From contig JAGUCH010000002.1 of the NCBI GenBank assembly GCA_019096065.1, positions 10,118,501-10,182,500 on the forward strand: 64,000 bases of DNA, given 5' to 3'. Within the stretch, counting starts at the first letter, position 1; each line of letters starts with the position of its first letter. This DNA is from Paracyclopina nana (taxonomy: Eukaryota; Arthropoda; Copepoda; Cyclopoida; Cyclopettidae). Under the pieces are notes generated by a model. The model searched no databases, was not told the DNA's origin, and saw only the letters and a list, made by a program, of their open reading frames with translations. Below are positions 34,463-45,119 of this stretch, one piece after another. The position numbers and the translations under genes were made by a program.

Positions 34463-36394
34463 TTATTCATCCTCCAACAGCTCGAATATGGCCAGACCTC
34501 GGTTTCCGATGGTCTTTAAGCTAGCGTTTTTCGCCCAATTTTCCACTGTGGCTGGCTTGACTTTCTTGCAGAAAGACACATCAATGTGCCTCAGGCTGGT
34601 GCAACTTCGCACAAGAAGGTCTATTCCGTCGTTAGTTATTTCTTGACAGCCTTCAACATCAAAAGTCTTGAGCCTTTTGCAACTTTGCGAAAACTGAGCC
34701 AAAGCATCGCTGGTTAGTCTGCATTGTTTCGCCGAAAAAACCTCAAGATGAGGGTTGTTAGCGGCCAAATGCAGAAAACCAGCTTCACCAACAGATGTGC
34801 ACAAGTTCAAGTTAATAGCACGAAGGTCATCAATTGCTAAGCCATGCACTAAAGTCAACTCGGTAATCTTCAAGTTCTGTAGCTCTAAGTGAAGAAGCTT
34901 TTTCAGTTGTCGGAATCCACTTTGAACGCTTTTACAGTCTGTCAGATTAGACGAAAGGTGTTCATGTCTCCGTATTTCCTCTCTCAGCTCAGCCTCGGCC
35001 CTTGAACCCAAAAATATCTTGTCATCGCTAAATTGAGCCTTCGCGAGACTTGTCACATCAGAGGAAACAAAACCCAAATCGGTGAGTCTACTGCAGTTAC
35101 TGATGATCAAAACCTCTAGATTCGAACAATGCTTTGCCACAGCTTGCAGAGCACCATCATCCAGGCCCTCGTGAGCATTTTTCAGCTCCAAATGAGTCAA
35201 GCTAATTAAGCAAGGAGCCAAGTTAATGATGAACTCGGGAGAGCTGATTCCAAAAGAGTTCATTTTTAAAGCACGGAGGTGACAGGTGAGTCCCTTGTTG
35301 GCAATCAGCCCTTGTACCACATGACTGCTAGGAATATCGCACTCAGATGCATTGAGAGCTTCCAGCTGATCAAGTTGCTCAAAGCATGCTTGCATCCCTT
35401 TAGGTGCAGAAAGGCCAATCATCGATAATTCTCTGAGGTTTGCTGACAAGGCTTGAAAGAGGCTGACACATTGGGCTGGATTGTCAACCAAGATTTTTCT
35501 GCACAAGTCAATGTTCAATGTCTCCAAATATGGCTGATGTTGAACAAATTTTAGCAAAGACGCTTGAGAGATGTCGGTGCATTTGCCAACGTTGACATGC
35601 TTCAAAATGAGCCCCTTGATACCACCAATCTCTTCCAGTCCAGTCGTAGATAAATTCGAACAGTAGAGGTCAATTGAGGCTATCAGTGATGCGCGATCTG
35701 ACAAAAATCGCAAGATATTCTTCAACGTCAGCACAGAAGGTGAGTTGAATTCCTCCACGGTTCCAGGATAATGCTTCTTGTATATCCCCGCATGGCTCAG
35801 GATCTTGTCACCTCTCAAGCTTAAACTCGTGACGTTGGCCATGCAACTGACAATTCTGTTGAACAACTGGTCAGTTAAGTAGGGCGAATTGTAGCTCAAG
35901 TCCAAAGAATTTACGCGCCGCAAGCTTGAACGAACTTCAGCACAGTCATCTTTGTTCGCCAAAAGGCAGCCAGAAATGAACAAGTCACGAGCGTTGCGAA
36001 TGGCCAAAGCTGTCAAGGAGTCGGTTTGCTTCAACAGCAGCACCAATTCAGCCTCAGTAACCACAGAAACATTATCTAAGGTCAGTGATGTCAGCTTTGA
36101 CAACAAGCTAGCCCAACTGCATGGAGGCCTGAGGGAGAAGAGGCTAACTGTCAAGTTTCGGAGGCAAAGGCTTTTCACGCCTGATGTGACATTACTTTCA
36201 AGAAGGCCACCTGCGTCTAAGCCCTCTATGAGGTCATCATCTTGATCGAAAAGGATCTGACTGTTTGAATGAATTTGCGGGTTGAGGAAGGCCCATCGCC
36301 ATTGCTTGCAGACCAAGTTGCATTGAAGCTTGTCAGACAAGGGTAGGTATGCCAAAATGCTTGACAGCACTTCTTGGGGCAAGCAATCAGCCAT
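34463..36394 (-). CDS. F-box/leucine-rich-repeat protein (SCF substrate receptor)
   Basis: This is a 643-residue FBXL-type protein expected to bring substrates to SKP1-CUL1 ubiquitin ligases. The F-box occupies residues 1-42 (MADCLPQEVLSSILAYLPL, then KLQCNLVCKQW). The rest is irregular leucine-rich repeats of 25-27 residues, with cysteine-type repeats clearest at the end (CKRLKTFDVEGCQEITNDGI and LRHIDVSFCKKV). No introns are seen. I chose ATG 36394. The open frame runs 63 codons further upstream, but that stretch overlaps the last coding exon of KXD1 in another frame, and KXD1 coding is conserved there. An acceptor (TTGCTCAG) lies 11 bases before this ATG. The exact FBXL ortholog is not assigned. 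Confidence 0.88.
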   Translation of the reverse strand: MADCLPQEVLSSILAYLPLSDKLQCNLVCKQWRWAFLNPQIHSNSQILFDQDDDLIEGLDAGGLLESNVTSGVKSLCLRNLTVSLFSLRPPCSWASLLSKLTSLTLDNVSVVTEAELVLLLKQTDSLTALAIRNARDLFISGCLLANKDDCAEVRSSLRRVNSLDLSYNSPYLTDQLFNRIVSCMANVTSLSLRGDKILSHAGIYKKHYPGTVEEFNSPSVLTLKNILRFLSDRASLIASIDLYCSNLSTTGLEEIGGIKGLILKHVNVGKCTDISQASLLKFVQHQPYLETLNIDLCRKILVDNPAQCVSLFQALSANLRELSMIGLSAPKGMQACFEQLDQLEALNASECDIPSSHVVQGLIANKGLTCHLRALKMNSFGISSPEFIINLAPCLISLTHLELKNAHEGLDDGALQAVAKHCSNLEVLIISNCSRLTDLGFVSSDVTSLAKAQFSDDKIFLGSRAEAELREEIRRHEHLSSNLTDCKSVQSGFRQLKKLLHLELQNLKITELTLVHGLAIDDLRAINLNLCTSVGEAGFLHLAANNPHLEVFSAKQCRLTSDALAQFSQSCKRLKTFDVEGCQEITNDGIDLLVRSCTSLRHIDVSFCKKVKPATVENWAKNASLKTIGNRGLAIFELLEDE

Positions 36395-36485
36395 TCTCGA
36401 GCAACTGAGCAATGTTTGTGTGCAACACAAAAATAGCTTGCCTCTGACGGCCAAAACTTGAACTACCCTTCCACTTGTCACAGCA
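36395..36485 (-). promoter_or_regulatory. intercistronic region KXD1>F-box with splice acceptor
   Basis: This is 91 bases between the KXD1 stop (36486) and the F-box ATG. It contains ACATTGCTCAG with AG at 36406-36405. No AATAAA is seen. It is consistent with an operon junction. Confidence 0.55.
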
Positions 36486-37074
36486 CTAGTTGGCTTGACC
36501 TTCCTCCTTGATGGTGCCGATAGATTGCTTCGGCTGCTGCTTGGCCCGCTTTTTCTCTTTGATTGCCTCGTCATATTCGTCATCTTCTTCTTTCACTTGA
36601 TCAAAACTGCCTCCAATTGCTTGGAATAAAAGCCACGAATCAGGAAATTGCAGAGTAAGCTTCAAAGAAAATCGTACTCACCTCTGTATATTTCTGGCTG
36701 CTGTTGCGAGATCTTGGTCTTGAGCCCTCTGATACGCTTGAAAATGACCTCAAAGTCGCGTTTGAGCTCAGCGAGGAAAATCATGTGATTTCTGAAATCC
36801 TTTGTCGCACGTTCCAACCTGGACGCCGAGAGAGCGTTGCAGTTTGCAAGCATTTCGTTCGTCTTCTCAAATCTTTGCAGCCTGACAAAAAGGACATCAT
36901 GCTTAAAATTATTTGCGAAAGCTTTACTTTTCTAGCTTACATTTTCTTCTGAGCCCTGACCATGGATTCGACGTCTTGTTGGTTGACAAGGCCAGCTAGG
37001 CCTTGCACGAAAACTTCAGCGGCCGTATAATTTTGATAAATGCTGCATTCCATGTCTGGACCCGTCGCATTCAT
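36486..37074 (-). CDS. KXD1: KXD1, BORC complex subunit
   Basis: This is a subunit of BORC, which couples lysosomes to kinesin through Arl8. Exons 37074-36941, 36881-36682 and 36619-36486 give 155 residues. The family core is unmistakable: VESMVRAQK, RFEKTNEML, LSASRLERATKDF, LAELKRDFEVIFKRIRGLK. The last exon adds an acidic then lysine-rich tail ending at TAG 36488-36486. Its reading frame differs from the long F-box frame on the same strand, which resolves the start of that neighbour. Intron 2 ends in a rather weak acceptor (TTCCAAG), the least certain join. KXD1 is the first gene of a three-gene same-strand cluster. Confidence 0.9.
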
Positions 37075-37471
37075 TTTGGCCGCAAGAAGCGGACACAGTC
37101 CGAAAAGTAAAAAAAATCTATTCAGTATTCTCAGTTATTTTTCTCAGCCTAACTGAGAAGAAGAATTCTGCTAGTGGCTGCTTTGCACCGTACTACTAAG
37201 TTATGGGCACTTTTAACTAAAAAATAATGTGACTGTTAGCTCCTCGAACATCTCGCGATTATCAAAAATGCGCAAGCATGCGGCTCAATAAATTTTTTCA
37301 TCATCAAAAGTTCGATTATTTTGTATTCAAGCAAATATTTGATCAGTTAAAAAAAATGTAATCAAGAATCAGCTAAATTCCCGGCCCATCATTCTGATTA
37401 AAACTTTGTTTACAAAATTATGACTACTAGCTTAGGCTCCAGATGTTTGGTATGATTTTTTGGGAGCCACT

Positions 37472-38589
37472 ATGAAGTCATTGGTAGAAGAATACTTTGT
37501 GCTGCGGACTAACGCCATTCAACGCAAGCGTTTCCAGAACGACGAGGTTGGATTTCTTTGCCGCCAATAATCTGTCACTCACAATAGTTCCTTTAGGTGT
37601 ACGGCTACGGAGATGACGAATCGCATGTTGAGCTTCTTCGCGATGACAATAGGATCAGAAACGGCTCCAAAGGACCACCTAGTTTTGTGGGCCAGTCAGA
37701 GGCCCTACAGTACCAAATGACTCGATTGGAGGCCAAAGTGAAGCAGCTGCACCAGTTCCACTCACGGCACTTGGCAAGGCCCACCCTTGATGACTCCGGC
37801 GTTGAAGAGGAAGAAATTCAAGGACTCACCAAGGAAATATCTCAGGTACGAAGCGATGAAAATAAAAATATTAAGAGCAATCAGCGAAAAAAGATTTTAG
37901 ATGTTTGGTGAATGCAGCCAGCAGCTCAAGTCGATTCGTCGGCATTCTCAGCACTGCATTGGAGCTGAAGCTATAATTGTCAAAAACCTATCAACGTATC
38001 TGTCCAACCGTTTGCAAGAGTCGACGGAAAACTTTAGAAAAAGTCAAGGCGAATACCTCAACAGTAAGGCTCAGTCCAAGCTGTAACTGTTACGTCATAA
38101 GAGTATGAAGCTTCTTTGCAGAAATTAAGGCTCGCGAGGAGAGATCAAATAGGTTTTTTGAGCTCGATGAAGTTGACCCTCTGACTGAAGCCTTAGACAG
38201 GCAATGGAGTAAGCAGGACCAGCTTTTCGTCCAAGATAACTCGGCATTCATTCAACAGCGAGAAAAAGAAATTCAACACATAGTTCAGTCAATTTCGGAC
38301 CTTAATGTCATATTTAAAGAACTAGCCACTATGGTAACTGAACAGGTAAGCTAGTGTCCTGACATCATAATCCGCGCATCAACTAATCTACAATTTTCAG
38401 GGAACCATTATTGATCGCATTGACTACAACATCGAACACACTCATATTAAGGTTGCGGAAGGGCTAAAGCAAATCAAGAAAGCTGCTCGATATCAGAAAA
38501 ACGACAAGAAGATGCATTGCATCGTGATATTGGCTGTGATTGTCATGATAGAACTACTGGTCCTTGTTTTTACCAAAATTCGCAAGTAG
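37472..38589 (+). CDS. STX16: syntaxin-16 (Qa-SNARE of the trans-Golgi network)
   Basis: This tail-anchored t-SNARE drives fusion of endosome-derived vesicles with the TGN. Exons 37472-37546, 37597-37845, 37901-38063, 38122-38345 and 38401-38589 give 299 residues. Syntaxin-16 features: a short N-terminus with EEYFVLRTNAIQ, an Habc start with ARPTLDDSG, the motif REERSNRFFEL, then the SNARE core IQHIVQSISDLNVIFKELAT with the central glutamine, VTEQGTIIDRIDYNIE, and a C-terminal membrane anchor (CIVILAVIVMIELLVLVFT). AATAAA follows at 38600-38605. The allantoinase ATG is only 107 bases past the stop on the same strand. Confidence 0.95.
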
Positions 38590-38696
38590 ATGCCATCACA
38601 ATAAAGATCCCCGTAAACCTGCCTAGCAACTTTGGAAAAAGCTGGTTTGACAACTTTTCAGCCCATCGACTCGTTAAGTTTCTTGAAATTGTAATC
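38590..38696 (+). promoter_or_regulatory. intercistronic region STX16>allantoinase with AATAAA and splice acceptor
   Basis: AATAAA lies at 38600-38605, 11 bases after the STX16 stop. A pyrimidine-rich ACAACTTTTCAG ends at 38661, and the allantoinase ATG follows at 38697. A polyadenylation signal followed within about 60 bases by a 3' splice site is the classic arrangement at spliced-leader operon junctions. The mechanism is inferred. Confidence 0.6.
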
Positions 38697-41600
38697 ATGA
38701 AAGTCTTTGTCGGTAAATTAGTTTTGACCGATTGTGAAAGTGATATTGGACCTGCAGTAATTGCTACGAAAAATGGAAAAATCGTGGAGGTGATCAAGGG
38801 TACGACGGATGTCTCTCAGATCAAAGGCGATGTTCAGGAGGTAACGACGGCTATCATATTACTTCTATTGTTGGCTCAAAGATTGCAAGAATTCAATTAG
38901 AGTTCGAGTAGGCCGACCTGCCATACCAGGAGGCAAATATTTGACATCCGCGTGATTGTGCATCACGCCAGCTATATCCAAATGCATCCAGTTTTGGCAA
39001 GTTACAAATTCCTATGAAGAAATCCGAATTGTCATTTCACGCATTTTGGCAAAGTGCTATTTATAGCTTACCCTCAAAAAAGCCGCCGCAGTGCAAGATC
39101 CTCCATAGGGTACTGAACTGATATTGTTCAAGTCAGCAGTCGGAGACTCTGCAAAAAATAAATTATTAGCATGATGTAGGTACAGAGCAGCATAGTAAAT
39201 CTTACTTTTCATTTGTTCAGAATAGAATTTCCAAAGTGGCATCCTCCACACTCTATCACCTGTTTTGAAAGCAGCATCTTGAAGTTGCTTGAAAAGGAGA
39301 TCAGATGTGGAGTACACTCCACATGCTGAACCCCCAATGGCTACAGCCATTGCACCTGTCAAGGTGGCCACGTCGAGCACTAATTTAGGTGCAAAAGTGT
39401 CGGCATAGCACAACGCATCCGCGAGGATTAACCTACCCTCAGCATCAGTATTATCAACCTATAAAATGGCTCCAATATCGAAAAAGTTACTTTTTAAAGA
39501 CATGCGTACTTGAATTGTTTTTCCATTTTTGGCAATGACAACGTCACCCGGCTTTGTCGCATTTCCACCAGGCATGTTTTCGCAGAGGGGAATCAAAACC
39601 TTCAAATTAATTGGCAGCTTGAGCGAGGCTGCAGCATAGATACTACCAGTAACGCAGGCTGCACCGCCCATGTCACCCCTCATTTTGTCCATATCTTTGC
39701 TGGGCTTAATTGAAATGCCTCCAGTATCAAAAGTTACTCCTTTGCCTGAAGCAGAAACTGCGGTAGATTCTTTAGCCTAGCTTAAAATGAAAATCTTACC
39801 GACAAAGACAATTGACTGTGAATCACCACCATTGGCCAAAGACATTTCCAAAAACACTGGATCCTCCCGAGACCCTTGAGAGACACTTAAGAAGGATCCC
39901 ATATTTTGTGACTTGATCCAGCTGAGGTCTCTTGGGATTACCTCAACACCGAGAGGTTGAAGTTGGTTTTTGGCTGCCTGAAAAGATACTTTTTTTTTCT
40001 AGGATACTTAGCCCATCAAAGTAACCGGCTTACCTTTGCAAACTCCTGCGGTGTCATGTAGTTGGCAGGAGCCTCCATTAGAGTACGAGCAAAATTTTGT
40101 CCCTTGGCCTTTTTTGTGCCCGTTTGCCAGCCCTGTTGATTTTCGTCTCCAAGGCTTTTGATTTTTAGCTTTTTAAGATCTTCTTTCTTGCTCTTGAGAA
40201 AATCATAGGACCACAAAGCCAAATGCGCTCCTTCGGCAGCAGCTTCCTCATCACCACAAGGGTCAACAAGTACTTCTTCCACACCGTAATGTTTCAAAGA
40301 CCGTATCCCCGAGGAAACTGCTGCTCTGACAGCTTCTCTAGCCAGGTCATGGCCTTCATTGGAGGACTCGTTCGACCTGTCTTTCTGTCCAAGGCCGACT
40401 AAAACCACCAAGTCATCTCCATCACGGGTTGTGTTAATAAGGCGAACCTGGCCTTCCTTCAGCAGTGGTCCAGACCTGGAATTGATCAGATATAATTTAC
40501 CAATAAAATGGTGGTATATATAGACAAATTACCTAGCGAGCCTCTCAGTAAGCTTAGATTCTGTTGTGCAATAATGTTCAGCCTGTTTAGAAGCGAAATC
40601 ACCAATTGACTTGTCTTGTGTTTCGTGCACTCCAATGATCACAGCTCTCTTAAAGTGACGACAAGTTAACCTACAGATTAGTTAGAGCACTTGGAAGTCA
40701 CCTTGGTTGGAAGCTCGAAATTTACTGAACGGGCTAATCCTCTGCAAGCGAAGGACATGAGCTGCTTGTTTGAAGCCAAACCGGAGCGCGTGGCCCGACT
40801 CAGGAAAATATGAGCCATTCTGTTTATTCAGCTTGAAACTTCACATCCACTTTCGGGTTGTGTTTACAAATAATGGGTGGGAGCGGCGCCAGAATTTAAA
40901 AAAAGAGCGCACTATGTGCAACTGGCTTTTCTTAGCAATTTTAGGCTATTTCTGAGGAGTTTACCCTGCTAACAAAAGCGCAAGCGCGCGCACATCAATC
41001 AACTGAATAAGTTCTTTTTTGCACGATGATTGATTGTTGCAGGTTGTGGATGCCGGGTATAGTCTCATGATGCCTGGTCTTGTTGACTCTCATGTGCACG
41101 TCAATGAGCCAGGTCGCACTCATTGGGAGGGCTTTGCTTCAGCCACGAAGGCTGCGGCTGCCGCCGGAGTCACTGCCATTGTCGATATGCCACTCAACTC
41201 AATCCCACCCACGACCACGGTGGAGAATTTCGAGAGAAAAAAGTCAGAGGCCAAGGACAAGTGCTTCGTTGACGTGGCTTTCTGGGGGGGCGTCATTCCG
41301 GGCAATGCACGTGAGTTGAAGCCAATGCTGGAGAAGGGAGTGAAAGGCTTCAAGTGCTTTTTGATTGAGTCTGGCGTGGAGGAGTTTCCGTGCGTTTCAA
41401 AAAATGAAGCTTTTGAAGCCTTGACAGAGCTGCAGGGCACAAACGGCGTCCTGCTGTTCCATGCTGAAATCGACGTTTCACTCCCTCAGGAGCAGGTAGG
41501 TCGATTTGCGTTCATGCAGGATTAACAGACCAAGCATTATATCATCGTCAGAAAGGGGATCCCAACAAGTACGCAACTTTTCTCGAGTCAAGACCACCAA

Positions 41601-42358
41601 GCATGGAAGATGGAGCCATCGAGGAAATCATCGAGATATGCAGGGCTACCATGGTGCCTTGTCACATTGTCCACCTGGGCAGCGGAAATGCTGTTGATAT
41701 CATAGAAAGGGCGCAACAGGAAGGCCTCCCCTTGACAGTGGAGACGTGTCACCATTATTTGAACCTCAATGCTGAGGACATTCCCGATGCTTCGGCCCAG
41801 TTCAAGTGTTGTCCTCCCGTTAGGGGTAGATGGCACCGAGAGCGCCTATGGAAGGCTCTAAAGCAGGTGATGTACATAGGTAAATTGTGCTTCAGTGCTA
41901 AAACTCCTTTCTAGGGTGTCGTCTCAATGGTCGTTTCGGATCACTCCCCATGCACCGAGGACTTGAAATCGATGGCCTGCAATTCCTTGATGTCATCTTG
42001 GGGAGGTATTTCCTCTTTGCAGTACGGCCTCCCGTTGATGTGGAGCGAGGGAAGAAAGCGAGGATTCACCATCCAGGATATTTTGAGGCTAATGTCGGCG
42101 AACACAGCAAGATTCGCCAATCTTGCCGATCGAAAAGGCCGTATTGATGTCGGCTTTGATGCTGACTTGGTCTTTTGGGATCCCCTAGAAACCTTTACCA
42201 TCTCACGCGACGAGATTCTGCATAAGAACAAGCTCACTCCTTACTTGGGGTGGAACTTGAGTGGTGCTGTACATCGCACCTACTTGAGAGGCCAGCTGGT
42301 CTATGCAAATGGGAGCATCATGAGCGACTCTCCTACTGGCATCTTATTAACAGCGTAA
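38697..42358 (+). CDS. ALLN: allantoinase
   Basis: This enzyme hydrolyses allantoin to allantoate in purine breakdown. Exons 38697-38840, 41043-41495, 41552-41866 and 41915-42358 give 451 residues. It is an amidohydrolase-fold enzyme: the metal motif [15 protein letters not shown] with THWEGF, then [14 protein letters not shown] typical of allantoinase, the carboxylated-lysine region [22 protein letters not shown] and the aspartate motif [23 protein letters not shown] near the C-terminus is the small beta domain. Exon 1 (48 residues, [12 protein letters not shown]) supplies the N-terminal beta strands and joins in phase across a 2.2-kb intron. That intron contains a complete leucine aminopeptidase gene on the other strand. 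AATAAA overlaps the stop (42356-42361). Confidence 0.92.
38865..40818 (-). CDS. LAP3: leucine aminopeptidase (M17), nested in the allantoinase intron
   Basis: This is a two-metal cytosolic or mitochondrial exopeptidase. Exons 40818-40702, 40648-40533, 40475-40034, 39977-39800, 39745-39510, 39458-39206, 39148-39072 and 39011-38865 give 521 residues. The M17 catalytic domain shows [37 protein letters not shown], the signature NTDAEGRL (across the exon 5/6 join), TLTGAM and TGDRVWRMP. The C-terminus is [10 protein letters not shown] and [14 protein letters not shown]. The N-terminus ([19 protein letters not shown]) is basic and could be a mitochondrial presequence. The stop (38867-38865) lies 25 bases from allantoinase exon 1, so the 3' UTR must run antisense across that exon. 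Confidence 0.94.
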
Positions 42359-42849
42359 TAAAGCTTGCAATGTCTTCTTCTCCATATCAAATTCTCTTAT
42401 TTGAGCGGAGAGCAATTTTCGCATGTTTAATTCAGTTTACCAATTCGTCTCAGTTGATCACATAAGCTCTGACGTCTAACTTTATCAAGTGATGCACATA
42501 ATAAAGTATTTTATAAGGTGTGTCACTCACCTGTTTGACACCATGAAATGGGACCAGGATATTGTCCAAGAAGGAAATCCCATTACAGAAAGAAGGAAAA
42601 AAAGTACATCTTTCTCGAATGGATGTTTATCCAGTTCTTGAATTTGAATTTCGTGCCTTTTTATGTACTAGTGTTACTCAAGCGCTCCCTAGCGGTGGAA
42701 AAAATAACTACTATAGTTTCGAGATTCTTAAGTAGAATTGTTCCATCAGGATTGCTCGATAGGGATGGCCCTGGTTAAGGCATGACTAGGATTCGAATTC
42801 ATATGGTTGAATCAAGAACCCAGCGCTCCATTGTGCCATAATGTCTTTT
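42359..42849. other. intergenic region downstream of allantoinase
   Basis: No gene is recognised. The segment leads into a tandem array and a 4.4-kb gene-poor repeat block. Confidence 0.4.
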
Positions 42850-43560
42850 TTCAGACTCTTGAGGTATGTGCTGACATGGAGGCTCGTCTTAAGCCAAAAA
42901 ATTCAGGGTACATTCGCCAAGGGCTCCCTGTTGCCATATTTTAGCTGCTACAATGGAGCATAACTGGAACCGCCCAGGCTCCTGGCCAGGGGCAAGGCTA
43001 ATGTACCCTGAATTTTTTTGATTGGGACAAGCCTCCAGGTCAGCACAGACCTCTAGAGGCTAAAAAAAGGCAATTTCATCCACTGACATTGGAGCCAGGG
43101 GCTTCCATGTTACCATATATTAGCTGCTACAGTGGAGCATAACTGGAACCGCCCAGTCTCCTGGCCAGGGGCAGGGTCAATGAACCCTGAATTTTTTGTC
43201 TTGAGACCAACCTACAGGTCAGCACAGACCTCTAGAGGCTAAAAAAGACAATTTCATCCAGTGACATTGGAGCCAGGGACTCCCTTTTGCCACTGTTAGC
43301 TGCTACAGTAAAGCGTAAGTGGAATTGTCCTGGCTCCTGGCCAGGGGTAGGGCCAATGTACCCTAATTTTTTTGCTTGAGACAAGCCTCCAGGTTAGCAC
43401 AACACATTTTCATCCACTGACATGGGAGCCAGGGGTTACCTGTTGGCTTAGTTAGCTGCTACAGCAGAGCATGAGTGTAAATGCCCTGGCTCCTGGCCAG
43501 GGCCAATGTACCCTGAATTTTTTTGCTTGGGACAAGCCTCTAGGTGTGCACTGACATGTG
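42850..43560. repeat. tandem array, about 155-180 bp unit, four copies
   Basis: The words CCTGGCTCCTGGCCAGGG, TTAGCTGCTACAGTGGAGC and TGACATTGGAGCCAGGG recur in order. The palindromic CTGGCCAG core appears near 42982, 43161, 43337 and 43493. The last unit is shorter. No ORF is present. Confidence 0.85.
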
Positions 43561-44678
43561 CAAAAAAAGTTTGCACATGACTTCACTTCCGCCTGTTGGT
43601 TTTATATGTGTTACTGTAAAGGCATTTTTTAAAAAAATATGTATTTGCTGACATATAATGAATTTTCTTTTTTGAATTACAGTTCTAATCTTTGACTTTC
43701 ATCCAGAGTTGAAAAATCAAAAAATCCATTCACTGACATAGGAGGAAAATGCCCTCAAAGTAGGGTCTAAAAAAAAGGAATTTGGGCCATTTTTCAACGA
43801 GTTTGTTTACGTTTTTTAACTTTTTTCCCCTGACACCTAGAGACCTCCCTGGGGCCTAGATGATTAGGGTATAGTTGATTTTTGGCCATACCCACATTTC
43901 CAGCTGGGCCACCATTCATTTTTGCCTTAATCTAAACAGCCTTTAGCCTACCGCAACACTTGACCACCCTAGAGTGGTCCAGTGGTCATGAAACTTAATT
44001 TTCCAACTTTTCACACCATTGCATTGCAAGGGGTTTGGGCCAAAAAACTGATTTTCGAATCTGAAAGCTTGTAACAGAATTGCTTGTGGCTTACAGTGCA
44101 GTCCGAAGCTGTAAAGAAGATATAAATAAATATAATATCCCCCCGCTGAAACGCTGAGAAAGAAACTTAACCTGGTCGAACTAGAACGGATCATCCCTGG
44201 AACTACTGCAACGGATTGTCCCTGGAGCTAGTATGGTCATTATCGTACCTGAAACTACTGCCAAAACGCATCTTGCTTGGTGCTACTGATTCATAAAATG
44301 GATCGTACCTGGTACTACTGAATTGAAAGATTTTTTCTTGTGCACAATATCTTTGAGTGAGAATTCCTTAAAGGATTGGCTGTCACTGATTGCCATCTTA
44401 GCCATAATTATGGCATCCTGAAAGTAGGCAAAATTGGCTGTTTTTCTTCACTTCTTTATAGTTATGAGACAAAGGTTGAAAACTTTGGAACCATTGTGTG
44501 CCTTTTTCAGCGCATTTTGTGGATGGCTTACCCGAAGCATGTTCATCTGTTAGCAATTTATCATCTCTGTCACGCAGCGGCCATTTTTGGACACTACCTT
44601 GAAAAAGTTTAGTTGACAGGGCATATGAACAAAGCTTAAACTGAGACTAGCTTTGCTTGTTTGCTCGAACCCAGTAGT
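43561..44678. other. repeat-rich gene-free DNA
   Basis: I see no coding frame. A loose repeat built on GGAACTACTG and GTACCTGGTACTACTG words occurs at about 44195-44325. Confidence 0.4.
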
Positions 44679-45093
44679 CAGGGTGACCAGATGTGGCTAA
44701 TTATAGCCAAAGTGGCTATTTTTGACCCATGTGTGGCCATTTGTGGCTATTTTTAAAAAGCCCGAAAAATTAGAATTTTTACTTAATAAACGCTTGAAAA
44801 TCATCAATGAAAGCAGGGGAAAAACTAAATTTACATTAATGGCTGACTTTTTAAAAAATCTTTTGCCTCCTAAATAAGAAGAAAATCACTATTTAATCCT
44901 TGCTTTCAACACAACAATCCCAAAAATTGGATCTAATTTCCATTATGCATATTAGTTCTTGTGAAAATTCCAAAAAATGTGGCTACTTTTCGCCAATTTG
45001 TGGCTATTTTGAGTCATTTTTCTTAGATAGCCAAATGTGGCTATTTTTGGGAAAAATCTGGCTACAGCCCACTCCAATTTTCTGGTCACCCTG
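44679..45093. mobile_element. hAT-type MITE with CAGGGTGACCAGA termini
   Basis: The termini CAGGGTGACCAGA and TCTGGTCACCCTG are perfect inverted repeats. The flanking 8-mers CCAGTAGT and GCAGTAGT match at 7 of 8 positions, the hAT target duplication length. GTGGCTATTTTT words recur inside. It is 415 bp with no transposase frame. Confidence 0.88.
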
Positions 45094-45119
45094 GCAGTAG
45101 TATCTGTTACTGACGGCTG

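Noticed and set aside
36394-36583. 63-residue N-terminal extension of the F-box protein
   Set aside because: The same bases encode the conserved KXD1 C-terminal exon in another frame, so the extension is not credible.
42850-43560. CRISPR-like array
   Set aside because: Units are about 175 bp with no short identical repeats separated by unique spacers, and the host is eukaryotic.
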